63,833 bases of DNA from Bacteroidaceae bacterium (GTDB lineage Bacteria > Bacteroidota > Bacteroidia > Bacteroidales > Bacteroidaceae), in contig JAFZFF010000069.1 in assembly GCA_017556045.1 (NCBI GenBank), positions 1 through 63,833 of the forward strand, in the 5' to 3' direction. Under the pieces are notes generated by a model that saw nothing but the letters and a program-made list of their open reading frames with translations, was not told where the DNA came from and did no database searches. Each line of letters starts with the position of its first letter. Within the stretch, counting starts at the first letter, position 1. Positions 43,173 to 54,200 of the stretch are shown here, in pieces. The position numbers and the translations under genes were made by a program.

Positions 43173-44189
43173 TTAATGAAGGATGTGGTATATAAGTTCA
43201 CGCAACAGACCTTTGTCCGTAGCATTAGCACCACAACCCTTGGAGAGGGCATCATATTTGCGGATGTCGCTGATGATATACATCACCTTACGGGCGGTAT
43301 AGTAAGGCATTGCCATCTGATACTCCTTAGCCTGCCAAGGAGAACGCAAATCAAGATAAGCAGCAATGCCCGTATCAGACTTCTCAGGAGCATAATAGGC
43401 CATCATGAGATTGGCATAGAAGTTATACAGCATGGCAAGCACCATAGGCATAGCAAAACTCTTCTTATTGTCCTCCATATACTTAGCGATAGTATTTGCC
43501 TTCACCACATCTTTTACTATTAGAGCGTTCTTAAGCTCAAATACATTGTAGTCTTTGCTAATGCCCACACACTCCTCCACAAGCTCGGGAGTGATGGGTT
43601 CATCGTTCTTAGGCTTTGCTATGATGAGCTTATCGAGTTCGCTGGCCAATCTGCTAAGGTCGGCGCCAATGCTCTCGACCATCATATTAGCAGCTTTCAC
43701 ATCGATAGCAGTACCCTTAGCACGAACATAGTTGCTGATAAAGGTCGGAAGCATAGAATCTTTCAGTTTCTTCGACTCAAATAGTCGACCCACCTTCTCT
43801 ATCTCTACGGCAGCCTTCTTGCGGCGATCGATCGTGCCATACTTATGACAAAATACGAGCACTGTCGTGGGTTGTGGCTTCTGCAAATAGTATGCAAGCT
43901 CATCCATACCGCGAAGCGCTTGTGCCTCCTTTACAATAATCACCTGGTGCTCGGCCATCATAGGATAACGCTTGGCAGAGGCAATGATGCTACCCATGTC
44001 TGTATCCTGACCATACACCACCATCTGATTGAATCCACGCTCCTCTTCCGTCAGTACATTCTCAGCTATATAGTCAGACAAGCGATCTATGTAATAAGGC
44101 TCCTCGCCCATCAGGTAATACACCGGGGCGAACTGCCGAGAGTTAATCTCCTTAATTATACTATCATACGTTACTTCTTGCTTTGCCAT
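43173..44189 (-). CDS. holA: DNA polymerase III delta subunit
   Basis: 338 residues. The clamp-loader delta subunit opens the beta sliding clamp. It has the family layout: an N-terminal AAA-like domain starting FAPVYYLMGEEPYYIDRLSDYI, a lid domain with SIGADLSRLASELDKL, and a C-terminal collar domain with NAKL-like helices. As usual for delta it lacks a working P-loop. It is divergent from the HsdR_N gene and about 220 bp from its promoter. Confidence 0.9.
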   Translation of the reverse strand: MAKQEVTYDSIIKEINSRQFAPVYYLMGEEPYYIDRLSDYIAENVLTEEERGFNQMVVYGQDTDMGSIIASAKRYPMMAEHQVIIVKEAQALRGMDELAYYLQKPQPTTVLVFCHKYGTIDRRKKAAVEIEKVGRLFESKKLKDSMLPTFISNYVRAKGTAIDVKAANMMVESIGADLSRLASELDKLIIAKPKNDEPITPELVEECVGISKDYNVFELKNALIVKDVVKANTIAKYMEDNKKSFAMPMVLAMLYNFYANLMMAYYAPEKSDTGIAAYLDLRSPWQAKEYQMAMPYYTARKVMYIISDIRKYDALSKGCGANATDKGLLRELIYHILH

Positions 44190-44532
44190 TCTATTCTATA
44201 CGCTATTAATGCACGTTTCATTATCGAAGCACAAAGATACTACAAATCTCGTTTATCCCCATTGCTTTCTGATTCTTTTTTGCTACAAAGCAAGTTGAAC
44301 ACTCTTACGCGATTTGTAAAATTGCACATTTATCCATGTATTTACATACAATACCACATATGTAACATCTTAATTTAATGCAGGTTTAATAAACATTTAT
44401 CACACGTGCATAATTCCCGAAAAGCACTTGTAAAAAAGTTCCAAAGTCCTTCAATAAAAAACGAAAGCTATCTTTTCGCGCAACGCAAGAGTCAATTCGC
44501 CACGTTTTCTTGCTTCTTCCTTATATTTGTTC

Positions 44533-44540
44533 TAACTTTG
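44533..44540 (+). promoter_or_regulatory. -7 box TAACTTTG before the HsdR_N gene
   Basis: TAACTTTG lies 25 bp upstream of the ATG at 44565 and supports that start rather than longer readings from 44406. The holA-HsdR_N gap 44190-44564 holds no other gene. Confidence 0.6.
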
Positions 44541-44564
44541 CACTCATTAAATCAAAGAATCCTA

Positions 44565-45017
44565 ATGCAAGAACTGAACCTCCCCCCTTTTGAAAGAAGG
44601 ATTACAACAAAGGATGACAAGCCGTTTATCCTCGATGTCATACGCCGCCAGTATGTGGCGCTGACACCGGAGGAGTGGGTGCGACAGCACTTTGTACACC
44701 TTCTCATCGGACACAAAGGGTATCCTCAAGCGCTGATGGCCAATGAGGTACAGCTCAAGCTAAATGGCATGAGCCGCCGATGCGATACGGTAGTGTATGA
44801 CCGCACGCTGAGACCGCGCATCATCGTAGAGTACAAGGCACCTTCGGTGAATATCACGCAGCAGGTATTTGACCAAATATGTCGATACAATATGGTCTTG
44901 CAGGTAGACTATCTCATCGTAACCAATGGACTGGCTCATTACTGCTGCCACCTAGACTATGCTGCCCGCAGCTACACTTTCCTCCAGGAAATACCGCACT
45001 ACGACCAAATAAAGTAG
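44565..45017 (+). CDS. HsdR_N-type nuclease domain protein (orphan)
   Basis: 150 residues from the ATG at 44565 (MQELNLPPFERRI). It has the type I restriction R-protein N-terminal fold: RCDTVVYD then RPRIIVEYKAP, the D...E-x-K core of a PD-(D/E)XK nuclease, plus a Q motif-like QQVFDQICRYN. No helicase domain and no HsdM/HsdS genes are near. This short protein beside holA is common in Bacteroidota and is probably a housekeeping DNA-processing factor rather than a restriction enzyme. Confidence 0.8.
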   Translation: MQELNLPPFERRITTKDDKPFILDVIRRQYVALTPEEWVRQHFVHLLIGHKGYPQALMANEVQLKLNGMSRRCDTVVYDRTLRPRIIVEYKAPSVNITQQVFDQICRYNMVLQVDYLIVTNGLAHYCCHLDYAARSYTFLQEIPHYDQIK

Positions 45018-45084
45018 AGAGGAGCACTTGAATTCGAAAAAAAATGCGTAACTTCGTACCCTATATTTAATATTATATAGTGAG

Positions 45085-47838
45085 ATGATGAAGAAGACGT
45101 TTCTCTACGGCATAGGTCTGCTGTGTGGCGCACTGACTGCACAGGCACAGAATAGTACAGTAGCATCAGCCAACGACTATCTGCAAGCAAATAAAAGGAC
45201 CGATGCCACGGTACTCTTTAGCACCCAGGCTGAGGGGGTGAAGACTCCCGTAGTATGGGGACTCGACACGGCATGGCCCAGCGAAGATAATATGCGCCGA
45301 GGTGTGGCATTCATCGGAAAAGGACAATTGGCCGTAGCACGAGTATCATTTCAGCCAAGCGACCTCGTCGATGCCAATGGCGAGCTGAGTGCTGAGCAGA
45401 AGAAAGACCTTAATGAGAGACTTAACCTTGTAGCCCTTTCGGGAGTAAAAGACATCGCTCTCAATAGTGACCATGAGGTATTGTGCGATGGAGAGAACCC
45501 CACCGACGCATGGAAGAAGGAGGCAGCACAACATCGCAAAAACTACGTAGGGAAACCCGCAGAATGGATACGCCTCTTCAAGGCCACAGTAACCTATTGC
45601 CGCAACAAGGGATACAACGTAGTGAGCATCGCCCCCTTCAACGAAGCTGACTTCACAGACTGGAACCAGGGCACAATGGCCAACTTCAAGGAGATATGCC
45701 GATTGATGCAAGAGGATGAGTTCTTCGACGGTATACGCATCAGTGGTGGCAACACACTCAATAGCGACAAGGCCCTGGAATGGTATAATGGCCTTAGCCC
45801 CTACCTCACCGAAGGCAACACACATCAGCTGGCAGGCTCGTTTGATAACTATGCCCAGTTCTTTGAGACCGTGAGAGCCAATGGCCACTACGCCACTGCC
45901 GATGAACTACACAATGTGATGGAGGCCATGGTGGGTGTAGAGTACGGCATGCAGACTGGTATTTGGTGGGGATTTGACGGACGTGCCCGAGGCGAATACT
46001 GCAAAGCGACCTTTGGCGAGCGCCTCGGCTATGGCGAGGACCGCACACACTGGACCTCAGCATCGGTATACCGTATGCCTGACGGCCGTGTACAACTCTT
46101 CGGTGGCACCTCAGAGCGCCAAGCAAACAACTCATCATATCGCATCGTGTCACAAGACAAGGTAGCATATTTCGAGGGACACGGCCCCATGCACGAGTAC
46201 ATCATGGACCTGCCAGGAGGACCAGCCGGAAGTTATCAGAACGGACAAACCAATGCCGAGCGCGTGCTTGAGATACACACTGGCGAAGATGTCCCCCTCG
46301 CTCCTACTGAGGGAACATTCATCTTGATGAATAAGAAGAGCCGCAAGCTGCTCATGCCGCAAGGCGGAACCACCTCAAACGGCACCAACATCTGTCAAGG
46401 AGCCAACAAGAGACAAAGCTATCAGCAATGGGACATCACCCCTGTAGATAGTCGTGTAGGCGGAGACTTCAGCTACTTCTATATCTCAAATGCCAAGAAT
46501 GGCGCACAGCTCGACATCTCAAACTGGTCACTCAGCAATGGAGGCAATATCATCCTCTACAATGGAGGCAAGGGAACCAACGAACAGTGGTTCTTCCAGT
46601 ACGCTGGCGACGGATACTACTATATACTTAGCCGCCATAGCAACAAGTGTCTCGAGGTGGCAAATGGTAGCACCATAGACAACGCCAACATTCAGCAGAG
46701 CGAACTCACTGGCAGTGACCAGCAGATGTGGCGCTTGCTCCCCGTGAACGCGACATGCGAGCAGAATGCCCCTGATGCACCCACAGGATTGAAGGCTACA
46801 GCTACAACAGCCACCATCAACCTCATGTGGAATGCCGTGAACGAGGCTGACGTGACAGGTTATGCTATACTGCGCGCAGAGACTGAGTCGGGCCTACCCT
46901 ATCAATGGAACACCATCGCCCGCAACATCGCCGATACCACCTTCGTGGACAACACGGCTTCAGAAGGCCACACCTATATCTACAAGATTAAGGCAATAGA
47001 CCGCGCGATGAACCGCTCGGAATCGTCAGACTCTGTCACATCGACACTCACCGATGAGCGCGCACTCATCGCTTCATACCAATTCGAAGACACCATATGC
47101 GACATCTCGGGCAATCTACTCCACGCGTCACACTATGGTGAGCCCACCTACCTGACAGCCAAGAAGGGAGAACTCAAAGATAGAGTATTGGCATTGGATG
47201 GCAACTCTGAGTACCTACAACTACCTACAACTATCGCAAACAGAAGAGAGATGACCATCTCCCTCTGGGTACGCTGGAAGGGCAACGGCAACGGACAGAG
47301 AATATTCGACTTTGGCAATGGAGAGAACCAGTATATGTACCTCACCGCCAATGCCAGCAGCGGAAAGATGAGATTTGCCATCAAAGACAACGGCGATGAG
47401 CAATATATGGATATCAGCAAGCTGGGCACCTATTCATGGAAACATATCATACTCAGCATCAGTAATGATAGCATCACAGCATACATCAATGGCGAGCTCA
47501 AAGCATCTGCGAGCGACATCACACTGCGCCCATCAGACTTCTGCCCCATATTCAACTATGTAGGCCGTAGCCAGTCAAAGAGCGATGCGCTATTTAAGGG
47601 AGACATCGATGACTTGCGCATATTTAATTATGCCCTTTCAGCTGACGAAGCCATTGCTCTATACAACAATGCTGCTGATATAGAAAACATCTCTACCCCA
47701 CAGACCATCGTAAGCATAAGCTATTACACCCTTGATGGTATAGCTCACGACACACCCCAGAAGGGTATGAACATCGCCCGCATACTATATAGTGATGGTA
47801 GCACGAAGGCTGAGAAGGTATGGAATATGGAAAATTAA
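45085..47838 (+). CDS. secreted multidomain glycoside hydrolase-like protein
   Basis: 917 residues. The signal peptide (to about residue 22, ALTAQAQ) is followed by a TIM-barrel glycosidase-like domain (about 30-400). SIAPFNEADF has the Asn-Glu of clan GH-A acid/base sites and DELHNVMEAMVG may hold the nucleophile; a GH30-type relation is plausible but not firm. Then a ricin-B lectin domain (about 410-555, QQW motifs), fibronectin III (about 562-650), a LamG/concanavalin-like domain (about 658-850) and a C-terminal tail ISYYTLDG...ILYSDGSTKAEKV resembling a type IX secretion sorting domain. It likely acts on complex glycans at or outside the cell surface. Confidence 0.7.
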   Translation: MMKKTFLYGIGLLCGALTAQAQNSTVASANDYLQANKRTDATVLFSTQAEGVKTPVVWGLDTAWPSEDNMRRGVAFIGKGQLAVARVSFQPSDLVDANGELSAEQKKDLNERLNLVALSGVKDIALNSDHEVLCDGENPTDAWKKEAAQHRKNYVGKPAEWIRLFKATVTYCRNKGYNVVSIAPFNEADFTDWNQGTMANFKEICRLMQEDEFFDGIRISGGNTLNSDKALEWYNGLSPYLTEGNTHQLAGSFDNYAQFFETVRANGHYATADELHNVMEAMVGVEYGMQTGIWWGFDGRARGEYCKATFGERLGYGEDRTHWTSASVYRMPDGRVQLFGGTSERQANNSSYRIVSQDKVAYFEGHGPMHEYIMDLPGGPAGSYQNGQTNAERVLEIHTGEDVPLAPTEGTFILMNKKSRKLLMPQGGTTSNGTNICQGANKRQSYQQWDITPVDSRVGGDFSYFYISNAKNGAQLDISNWSLSNGGNIILYNGGKGTNEQWFFQYAGDGYYYILSRHSNKCLEVANGSTIDNANIQQSELTGSDQQMWRLLPVNATCEQNAPDAPTGLKATATTATINLMWNAVNEADVTGYAILRAETESGLPYQWNTIARNIADTTFVDNTASEGHTYIYKIKAIDRAMNRSESSDSVTSTLTDERALIASYQFEDTICDISGNLLHASHYGEPTYLTAKKGELKDRVLALDGNSEYLQLPTTIANRREMTISLWVRWKGNGNGQRIFDFGNGENQYMYLTANASSGKMRFAIKDNGDEQYMDISKLGTYSWKHIILSISNDSITAYINGELKASASDITLRPSDFCPIFNYVGRSQSKSDALFKGDIDDLRIFNYALSADEAIALYNNAADIENISTPQTIVSISYYTLDGIAHDTPQKGMNIARILYSDGSTKAEKVWNMEN

Positions 47839-47858
47839 TAGAACAACCCCATTAACCA

Positions 47859-48560
47859 ATGTCACAGATAAATTATCATAACGTAGAGATTCGCCAACAA
47901 GAGATGATTGTACTTGAGGAGGTGAACCTAAAAATACAAAGCGGAGAGTTTGTCTACCTCATCGGTAAAGTAGGCTCAGGAAAATCAAGCTTGCTAAAGA
48001 CCATGTATGGCGAACTCGACATCCACAAAGGCGAAGCCGAGGTGTTGGGCTACGACATGAGTCATATACGCCGCAAACAGATACCTGCCCTGCGCAAACG
48101 CATCGGCATCGTATTCCAAGACTTCCAATTGCTCATTGACCGCAACATCAATGAAAATCTCGACTTTGTACTCAAAGCTACAGGATGGAATGATAAGAAC
48201 AAGCGTATGCGCCGTATCGAAGAGGTACTGGAGCAGGTAGGCATGAGCACCAAGGGCTACAAGATGCCCCACGAATTATCTGGTGGCGAGCAGCAACGTA
48301 TTGTCATCGCTCGTGCTATACTGAACACGCCGGATATAATCCTTGCCGATGAGCCTACCGGCAATCTCGACCCCGAGACAGGACGTCAGATTGTAGAGCT
48401 TCTGCGCAACATTTGCACCCAAGGTTCTACGGTCATTATGACTACACACAACCTACAACTTCTCGAAGAATTCCCCGGCAAGGTATTCCGCTGCGAAAAT
48501 CATAGAGTCGTAGAGAATATCTCAGAGAATCTCGAGACAACCGAGAACGAAAACAATTAA
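47859..48560 (+). CDS. ftsE: FtsE-like ABC ATPase
   Basis: 233 residues. ABC motifs: Walker [11 protein letters not shown]-loop VFQDFQLL, signature LSGGEQQR, Walker [12 protein letters not shown], and the switch His in TTHNL. The length and [12 protein letters not shown] fit FtsE, the ATPase of the FtsEX divisome complex that activates cell-wall hydrolases. FtsX is not adjacent, so it must be elsewhere. A short tail after residue 215 is charged. It is 30 bp upstream of lysC. Confidence 0.8.
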   Translation: MSQINYHNVEIRQQEMIVLEEVNLKIQSGEFVYLIGKVGSGKSSLLKTMYGELDIHKGEAEVLGYDMSHIRRKQIPALRKRIGIVFQDFQLLIDRNINENLDFVLKATGWNDKNKRMRRIEEVLEQVGMSTKGYKMPHELSGGEQQRIVIARAILNTPDIILADEPTGNLDPETGRQIVELLRNICTQGSTVIMTTHNLQLLEEFPGKVFRCENHRVVENISENLETTENENN

Positions 48561-48590
48561 GATTATAAAACTACAAAAAGCATATAAAAG

Positions 48591-49907
48591 ATGAAAGTAA
48601 TGAAATTTGGCGGCACCTCAGTTGGTTCCGCAGAGCGTATGAAGGGTGTAGCCTCACTCATCAACGATGGCGAAGACAAGATTGTAGTACTCTCAGCTAT
48701 GTCAGGTACTACCAACTCATTGGTAGAGATTTGTGGTTACCTTGCTAACAATAATCCCGAGGGAGCTAACGAGGTAATCAATAAGCTCGAAGGACTCTAT
48801 AAGAGACACATCAGCGAGCTCTATAGCACTGACGAGTATAAGCAGCAGACTACAGTCCTCGTTAAAGAGGTTTTCGACTACTTACGATCATTTACTAAGC
48901 AGGTATTTACCTCTATTGAAGAGCGCATCATCTTGGCGCAGGGAGAAATCATCTCAACCAATATGGTGACCAACTACCTCAAGGAGCAAGGCATCAGCGC
49001 TCACCTCATCGCAGCGCTCGACTATATGCGTACCGACAAGAACGGCGAGCCCGACTCAGCATATATCAAAGAAAAGATAACAGACGTACTTGCCAATAGC
49101 CCCAAGGCACAGATCTACATCACCCAGGGCTTCATCTGCCGCAACATCAATGGAGAGATTGACAACCTCCAGCGTGGTGGTAGCGACTACACCGCATCAC
49201 TCGTAGGTGCAGCTATAGGTGCCAGCGAGATTCAAATCTGGACCGACATCGACGGTATGCACAACAATGACCCCCGCATCGTAGAAGGCACCACAGCTGT
49301 GCGTCACCTTCACTTCGAAGAAGCAGCTGAGTTGGGTTACTTCGGAGCTAAGATCCTCCACCCCACCTGCGTGCAGCCTGCCAAATTTGCAAATATTCCC
49401 GTAAAGCTCCTCAACACCATGGAGCCACAAGCACCTGGAACCACCATCAACAATGATGCAGACCCAGGTACAATCAAGGCAGTTGCAGCTAAGGAGAACA
49501 TTACTGCCATCAAAATCAAGTCAAGCCGTATGCTTCTCGCGCACGGTTTCTTGCGCAAGGTATTCGAGATCTTCGAGAGCTATCAGACCCCTATTGACAT
49601 GATTTGTACCTCAGAGGTAGGTGTTTCTATGAGTATTGACAACACTAAACACCTCAATGAGATCGTACACGACCTCAAGAAATATGGTACCGTAAGCATT
49701 GACCACAATATGTGTATCATCTGCGTGGTTGGTGATATGGACTGGGAGAACATTGGTTTCGAGGCACGTGCTATGGATGCTATGCGCGACATTCCCGTAC
49801 GTATGATTTCATTTGGAGGTAGCAACTATAACATCTCGTTCCTCATTAAGGAGAGCGACAAGAAACGTGCTTTGCAAGCATTGCAAGACAAACTTTTCAA
49901 TAAGTAA
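48591..49907 (+). CDS. lysC: aspartate kinase
   Basis: 438 residues. It phosphorylates L-aspartate in the first step toward Lys, Thr, Met and diaminopimelate. The start MKVMKFGGTSVGS is the kinase nucleotide site. QRGGSDYTASLVGAAI and TDIDGMHNNDPRIV follow. Two ACT domains at the C-terminus (about 300-438) probably give feedback control. No homoserine dehydrogenase fusion. It is 2 bp upstream of lysA, so both serve lysine and peptidoglycan synthesis. Confidence 0.92.
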   Translation: MKVMKFGGTSVGSAERMKGVASLINDGEDKIVVLSAMSGTTNSLVEICGYLANNNPEGANEVINKLEGLYKRHISELYSTDEYKQQTTVLVKEVFDYLRSFTKQVFTSIEERIILAQGEIISTNMVTNYLKEQGISAHLIAALDYMRTDKNGEPDSAYIKEKITDVLANSPKAQIYITQGFICRNINGEIDNLQRGGSDYTASLVGAAIGASEIQIWTDIDGMHNNDPRIVEGTTAVRHLHFEEAAELGYFGAKILHPTCVQPAKFANIPVKLLNTMEPQAPGTTINNDADPGTIKAVAAKENITAIKIKSSRMLLAHGFLRKVFEIFESYQTPIDMICTSEVGVSMSIDNTKHLNEIVHDLKKYGTVSIDHNMCIICVVGDMDWENIGFEARAMDAMRDIPVRMISFGGSNYNISFLIKESDKKRALQALQDKLFNK

Positions 49908-49909
49908 GA

Positions 49910-51070
49910 ATGATTAAAGGAAGTTTTCCCGTAGAGCGTTTCAAGGATATTGACACGCCCTTCTACTACTACGATACTAAGGTATTGCGCGAGACCCTTG
50001 ACACTATCCGTGAAGAGCTACGCCGCAATCCTGAATATGAGGTACACTATGCCATCAAGGCCAATGCCAATCCTAAAGTGCTGCGCATCATCAGCGCAGC
50101 TGGCTTCGGCGCCGATTGCGTGAGTGGTGGCGAGGTACGTGCAGCCATCGAAGCAGGCTTCCCTGCTAACAAAGTTGTATATGCAGGTGTAGGCAAGAGT
50201 GACCGAGAGATCAATCTTGCCCTCGACTACAACATCCATTGTTTTAATGTAGAATCAGAAGCCGAGCTACTCATCATCAATGAACTTGCTGAAAAGAAAG
50301 GTAAAGTAGCACGTATTGCTCTGCGCATCAATCCTAACGTAGGTGCACACACCCATAGCAATATCACTACTGGCCTAGCAGAAAACAAGTTTGGCATCAA
50401 TCTCGAACAGATCGAAGGAGTTATCGAGCAGGCAATCGCCCTACCCCACATCGAGTTTGTGGGCATACACTTCCACATCGGTTCGCAGATACTCGACATG
50501 ATTGATTTCGTGGCACTCTGCAATCGCGTAAACGAACTCACCGAAGTATTTGAGCGCCGCAAATACCCCATCCTAAGCATCAACGTTGGTGGTGGCTTAG
50601 GTGTAGACTATGGTCACCCTAACCATAAGTACATCCCTGCATTCCACGAATACTTTGAGGTATTCCGTAAGCATCTACACCTACGTCCTGGCCAAACACT
50701 CCACTTCGAGCTTGGCCGCAGCATCGTAGCACAGTGCGGTAGCCTTATCACACGCGTACTATATATCAAGGAGGGTACCTGCAAACGCTTTGCCATCGTC
50801 GATGCCGGTATGACCGACCTCATCCGTCCTGCTCTCTACCAAGCATATCACCGCATCGAAAACATCTCATCTGATGAGCCTGAGCTCACCTACGACGTAG
50901 TAGGCCCTGTATGTGAGAGTTCTGATGTATTTGGTAAGGCTGTAGATCTCAACACCACTCATCGTGGCGACTTCATCGCTATCCGCTCTGCCGGAGCCTA
51001 TGGTGAAATAATGGCATCACAATACAACTGCCGCGAACTTCCCAAAGGATACTTGAGCGAAGAGCTCTAA
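49910..51070 (+). CDS. lysA: diaminopimelate decarboxylase
   Basis: 386 residues. A PLP enzyme of the alanine-racemase fold that converts meso-diaminopimelate to L-lysine. The PLP lysine is in VHYAIKANANP. HIGSQI, GGGLGVDY and ELGRSIVA mark the barrel. CESSDVFGKAVDL carries the conserved Cys and substrate residues of the second subunit interface. It starts 2 bp after lysC and ends with a terminator. Confidence 0.94.
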   Translation: MIKGSFPVERFKDIDTPFYYYDTKVLRETLDTIREELRRNPEYEVHYAIKANANPKVLRIISAAGFGADCVSGGEVRAAIEAGFPANKVVYAGVGKSDREINLALDYNIHCFNVESEAELLIINELAEKKGKVARIALRINPNVGAHTHSNITTGLAENKFGINLEQIEGVIEQAIALPHIEFVGIHFHIGSQILDMIDFVALCNRVNELTEVFERRKYPILSINVGGGLGVDYGHPNHKYIPAFHEYFEVFRKHLHLRPGQTLHFELGRSIVAQCGSLITRVLYIKEGTCKRFAIVDAGMTDLIRPALYQAYHRIENISSDEPELTYDVVGPVCESSDVFGKAVDLNTTHRGDFIAIRSAGAYGEIMASQYNCRELPKGYLSEEL

Positions 51071-51097
51071 AAGTGATACAAATAAATTCTTATGAAC

Positions 51098-51129
51098 GGG
51101 AATGCTATAACAGTATTCCCTTTCTTTTT
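51098..51129 (+). terminator. terminator after lysA
   Basis: GGGAATGCT pairs with AGTATTCCC (one mismatch) and runs into TTTCTTTTTG. Confidence 0.8.
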
Positions 51130-51154
51130 GCTCTTCAATTATCTATTGGAATAT

Positions 51155-51193
51155 ATAAAAACAATAGCCGGGCCCTGTAGAGAGTCGGCTATT
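51155..51193 (-). terminator. terminator after carB
   Basis: AATAGCCG (51163-51170) pairs perfectly with CGGCTATT (51186-51193). On the minus strand it is followed by GTTTTTATAT. Confidence 0.85.
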
Positions 51194-51219
51194 ATTTATA
51201 TAGGATATATTAGCTCAAA

Positions 51220-54200
51220 TTACTTGAATTCATCCCAGCTCTTGATGGGGATATCGCTTGCGGTGAGACCACAGAAGGCATTGATGAACGCTTCAGCCAA
51301 GCGAGCATTGGTGAGCAAGGGAATATTGAGGTCTACAGCAGCACGGCGGATCTTGTAGCCATTAGAGAGCTCACCAGTGGTGAGGTTCTTGGGCAAGTTT
51401 ACTACCATGTCGATCTCCTTACGGTGGAGCATATCGAGTGCCTGAGGCTGCATACCTTCTTCGCTGGGCCAGTATACGAGTGTGTTCTCTACGCCATTCT
51501 CGGTAAGGTAGCGTGAGGTGCCACCTGTAGCGAAGAGCTTGTAACCCTTACTCTGGAGCAACTTAGCAGCATCGAGCATAGCAGCTTTCTGCTTAGCTGA
51601 GCCAGTAGAGAGAAGGATATTCTTCTCGGGGATACGCTGACCTACTGAGAGCATTGACTCGAGTACAGCTACTGAGGTATCGTCACCAATACAGCCTACC
51701 TCACCAGTTGAAGCCATGTCTACACCGAGTACGGGGTCTGCCTTCTGCAAGCGGTTGAATGAGAACTGTGAAGCCTTGATACCTACGTAGTCTAGGTCGA
51801 AGAGGTTCTTCGCAGGCTTCTCCACGGGCAAGCCAAGCATGATCTTGGTAGCAAGCTCGATGAAGTTGATCTTGAGTACCTTGCTCACGAAGGGGAATGA
51901 ACGTGAAGCACGGAGGTTACACTCGATTACCTTAATATCGTTGTCGCGAGCGAGGAACTGGATATTGAAAGGACCTGAGATATTGAGTTCCTTAGCAATC
52001 TTGCGGCTGATGCGCTTGATGCGACGCATGGTCTCTACATAGAGCTTCTGCGGGGGGAACTGGATGGTAGCGTCACCAGAGTGTACACCAGCAAACTCGA
52101 TGTGTTCACTGATAGCGTAGGCGATGATCTCACCGTCCTTAGCTACAGCATCCATCTCTACCTCCTTAGCATTCTCGATAAAGCGGCTTACCACTACAGG
52201 GTGCTTCTTCGATACGTTAGCAGCGAGATTGAGGAAGCGCTCGAGCTCTTCCTGGTTAGAACATACGTTCATTGCAGCACCTGAGAGCACATATGAGGGA
52301 CGCACGAGTACGGGGAAGCCTACCTTGTCGATGAACGCATTGATGTCGTCCATTGAGGTAAGGGCGCTCCACTCGGGCTGGTCAACACCGATGCGGTCGA
52401 GCATAGCAGAGAACTTATCGCGATCCTCTGCATTGTCGATATACTTAGCCTGTGTACCAAGGAGGCGTACGCCCATGCGGTCGAGGCTCATAGCGAGGTT
52501 GTTAGGAATCTGTCCACCAGTAGATACGATAACACCCATGGGGCACTCGAGCTCGATGACATCCATCACACGCTCGAAGGTAAGCTCGTCGAAGAACAAG
52601 CGGTCACACATATCATAGTCGGTAGATACGGTCTCGGGGTTGTAGTTGATCATCACGCTGCGGTAGCCCTCCTTGCGGATGGTGTTGAGTGCCTGCACAC
52701 CACACCAGTCGAACTCTACTGACGAACCGATACGGTAAGCACCTGAGCCGAGTACGATGATTGACTTGTCGTCACGAGCGAACTCGATATCATGCTCTGT
52801 ACCTGCATAGGTGAGGTAGAGGTAGTTGGTCTGTGCGGGATACTCACCAGCGAGAGTGTCGATCTGCTTCACTACGGGAGTGATGCCGAGTTCTTTACGA
52901 CGGTTGCGAACAGCCATCAAGCCCTCGTCAACACCGAGTTGCTCTTCGAGACCTACGGCACGAGACACCTGGAAGTCTGTGAAGCCCTGTACCTTTGCCT
53001 TGCGGAGGAGTTCTGCGGGAACCTCAGCCACGCCCTTGCATGCGTGAAGTTCCTTAGAGGTATTCATGATATTCTGCAACTTCTGGAGGAACCAGCGGTC
53101 AATCTTAGTGAGCTCGTGGATCTGGTCGATGGTGTATCCAGCGCGCATAGCCTTAGAGATCACGAAGATACGCTTATCAGTGGGCTCGCGCAATGCCTTG
53201 TCAATGTCGGCAATCTCGAGCTCCTTGTTCTCTACGAAGCCGTGCATGCCCTGACCAATCATGCGGAGACCCTTCTGGATAACCTCCTCGAAGGTGCGGC
53301 CAATTGACATCACCTCACCCACAGACTTCATGGCTGAGCCAATCTCGCGGTCAACGCCACGGAACTTACCGAGGTCCCAACGAGGAATCTTACATACGAT
53401 ATAGTCGATAGCAGGTTCAAAGAAGGCTGCTGTATCCTTAGTTACTGAATTCTTGAGTTCGAAGAGACCATAACCGCAACCAATCTTAGCAGCTACAAAA
53501 GCCAAGGGGAAACCGGTAGCCTTAGAAGCAAGAGCTGATGAGCGGCTCAAGCGAGCGTTCACCTCAATGACGCGGTAGTCCTCAGACTCAGTGTCGAAGG
53601 CAAACTGTACGTTACACTCACCCACGATGCCCACGTGGCGCACGATGCGGATAGCGAGCTCGCGAAGCTTGTTACACTCGCTTGCGGTCAATGTCTGTGT
53701 AGGAGCTACTACGATACTCTCACCGGTATGGATGCCGAGGGGGTCGAAGTTCTCCATATTACATACGGTAATGCAGTTGTCATAAGCGTCGCGCACTACC
53801 TCATACTCGATTTCCTTCCAGCCCTTGAGGCTCTTCTCTACGAGCACCTGGGGTGAGAATGAGAATGCCTTCTCAGCGAGCTTGTTGAGCTCCTCCTCGT
53901 TGTCACAGAAGCCAGAGCCGAGACCACCGAGTGCATAAGCTGCACGGATGATGACGGGGTAGCCCAAGCGCTCAGCAGCAGCACGAGCATCCTCGATGTT
54001 CTCTACAGCCTCACTCTTGATGATCTTCACATCGATCTCCTCGAGCTTGCGGTTGAAGAGTTCGCGGTCTTCAGTATCGATGATAGCCTGTACGGGAGTA
54101 CCGAGTACCTGTACGTTATATTTCTCGAGCACACCGCTCTCATAGAGCTTCACACCACAGTTGAGAGCAGTCTGTCCACCGAATGCGAGGAGGATGCCAT

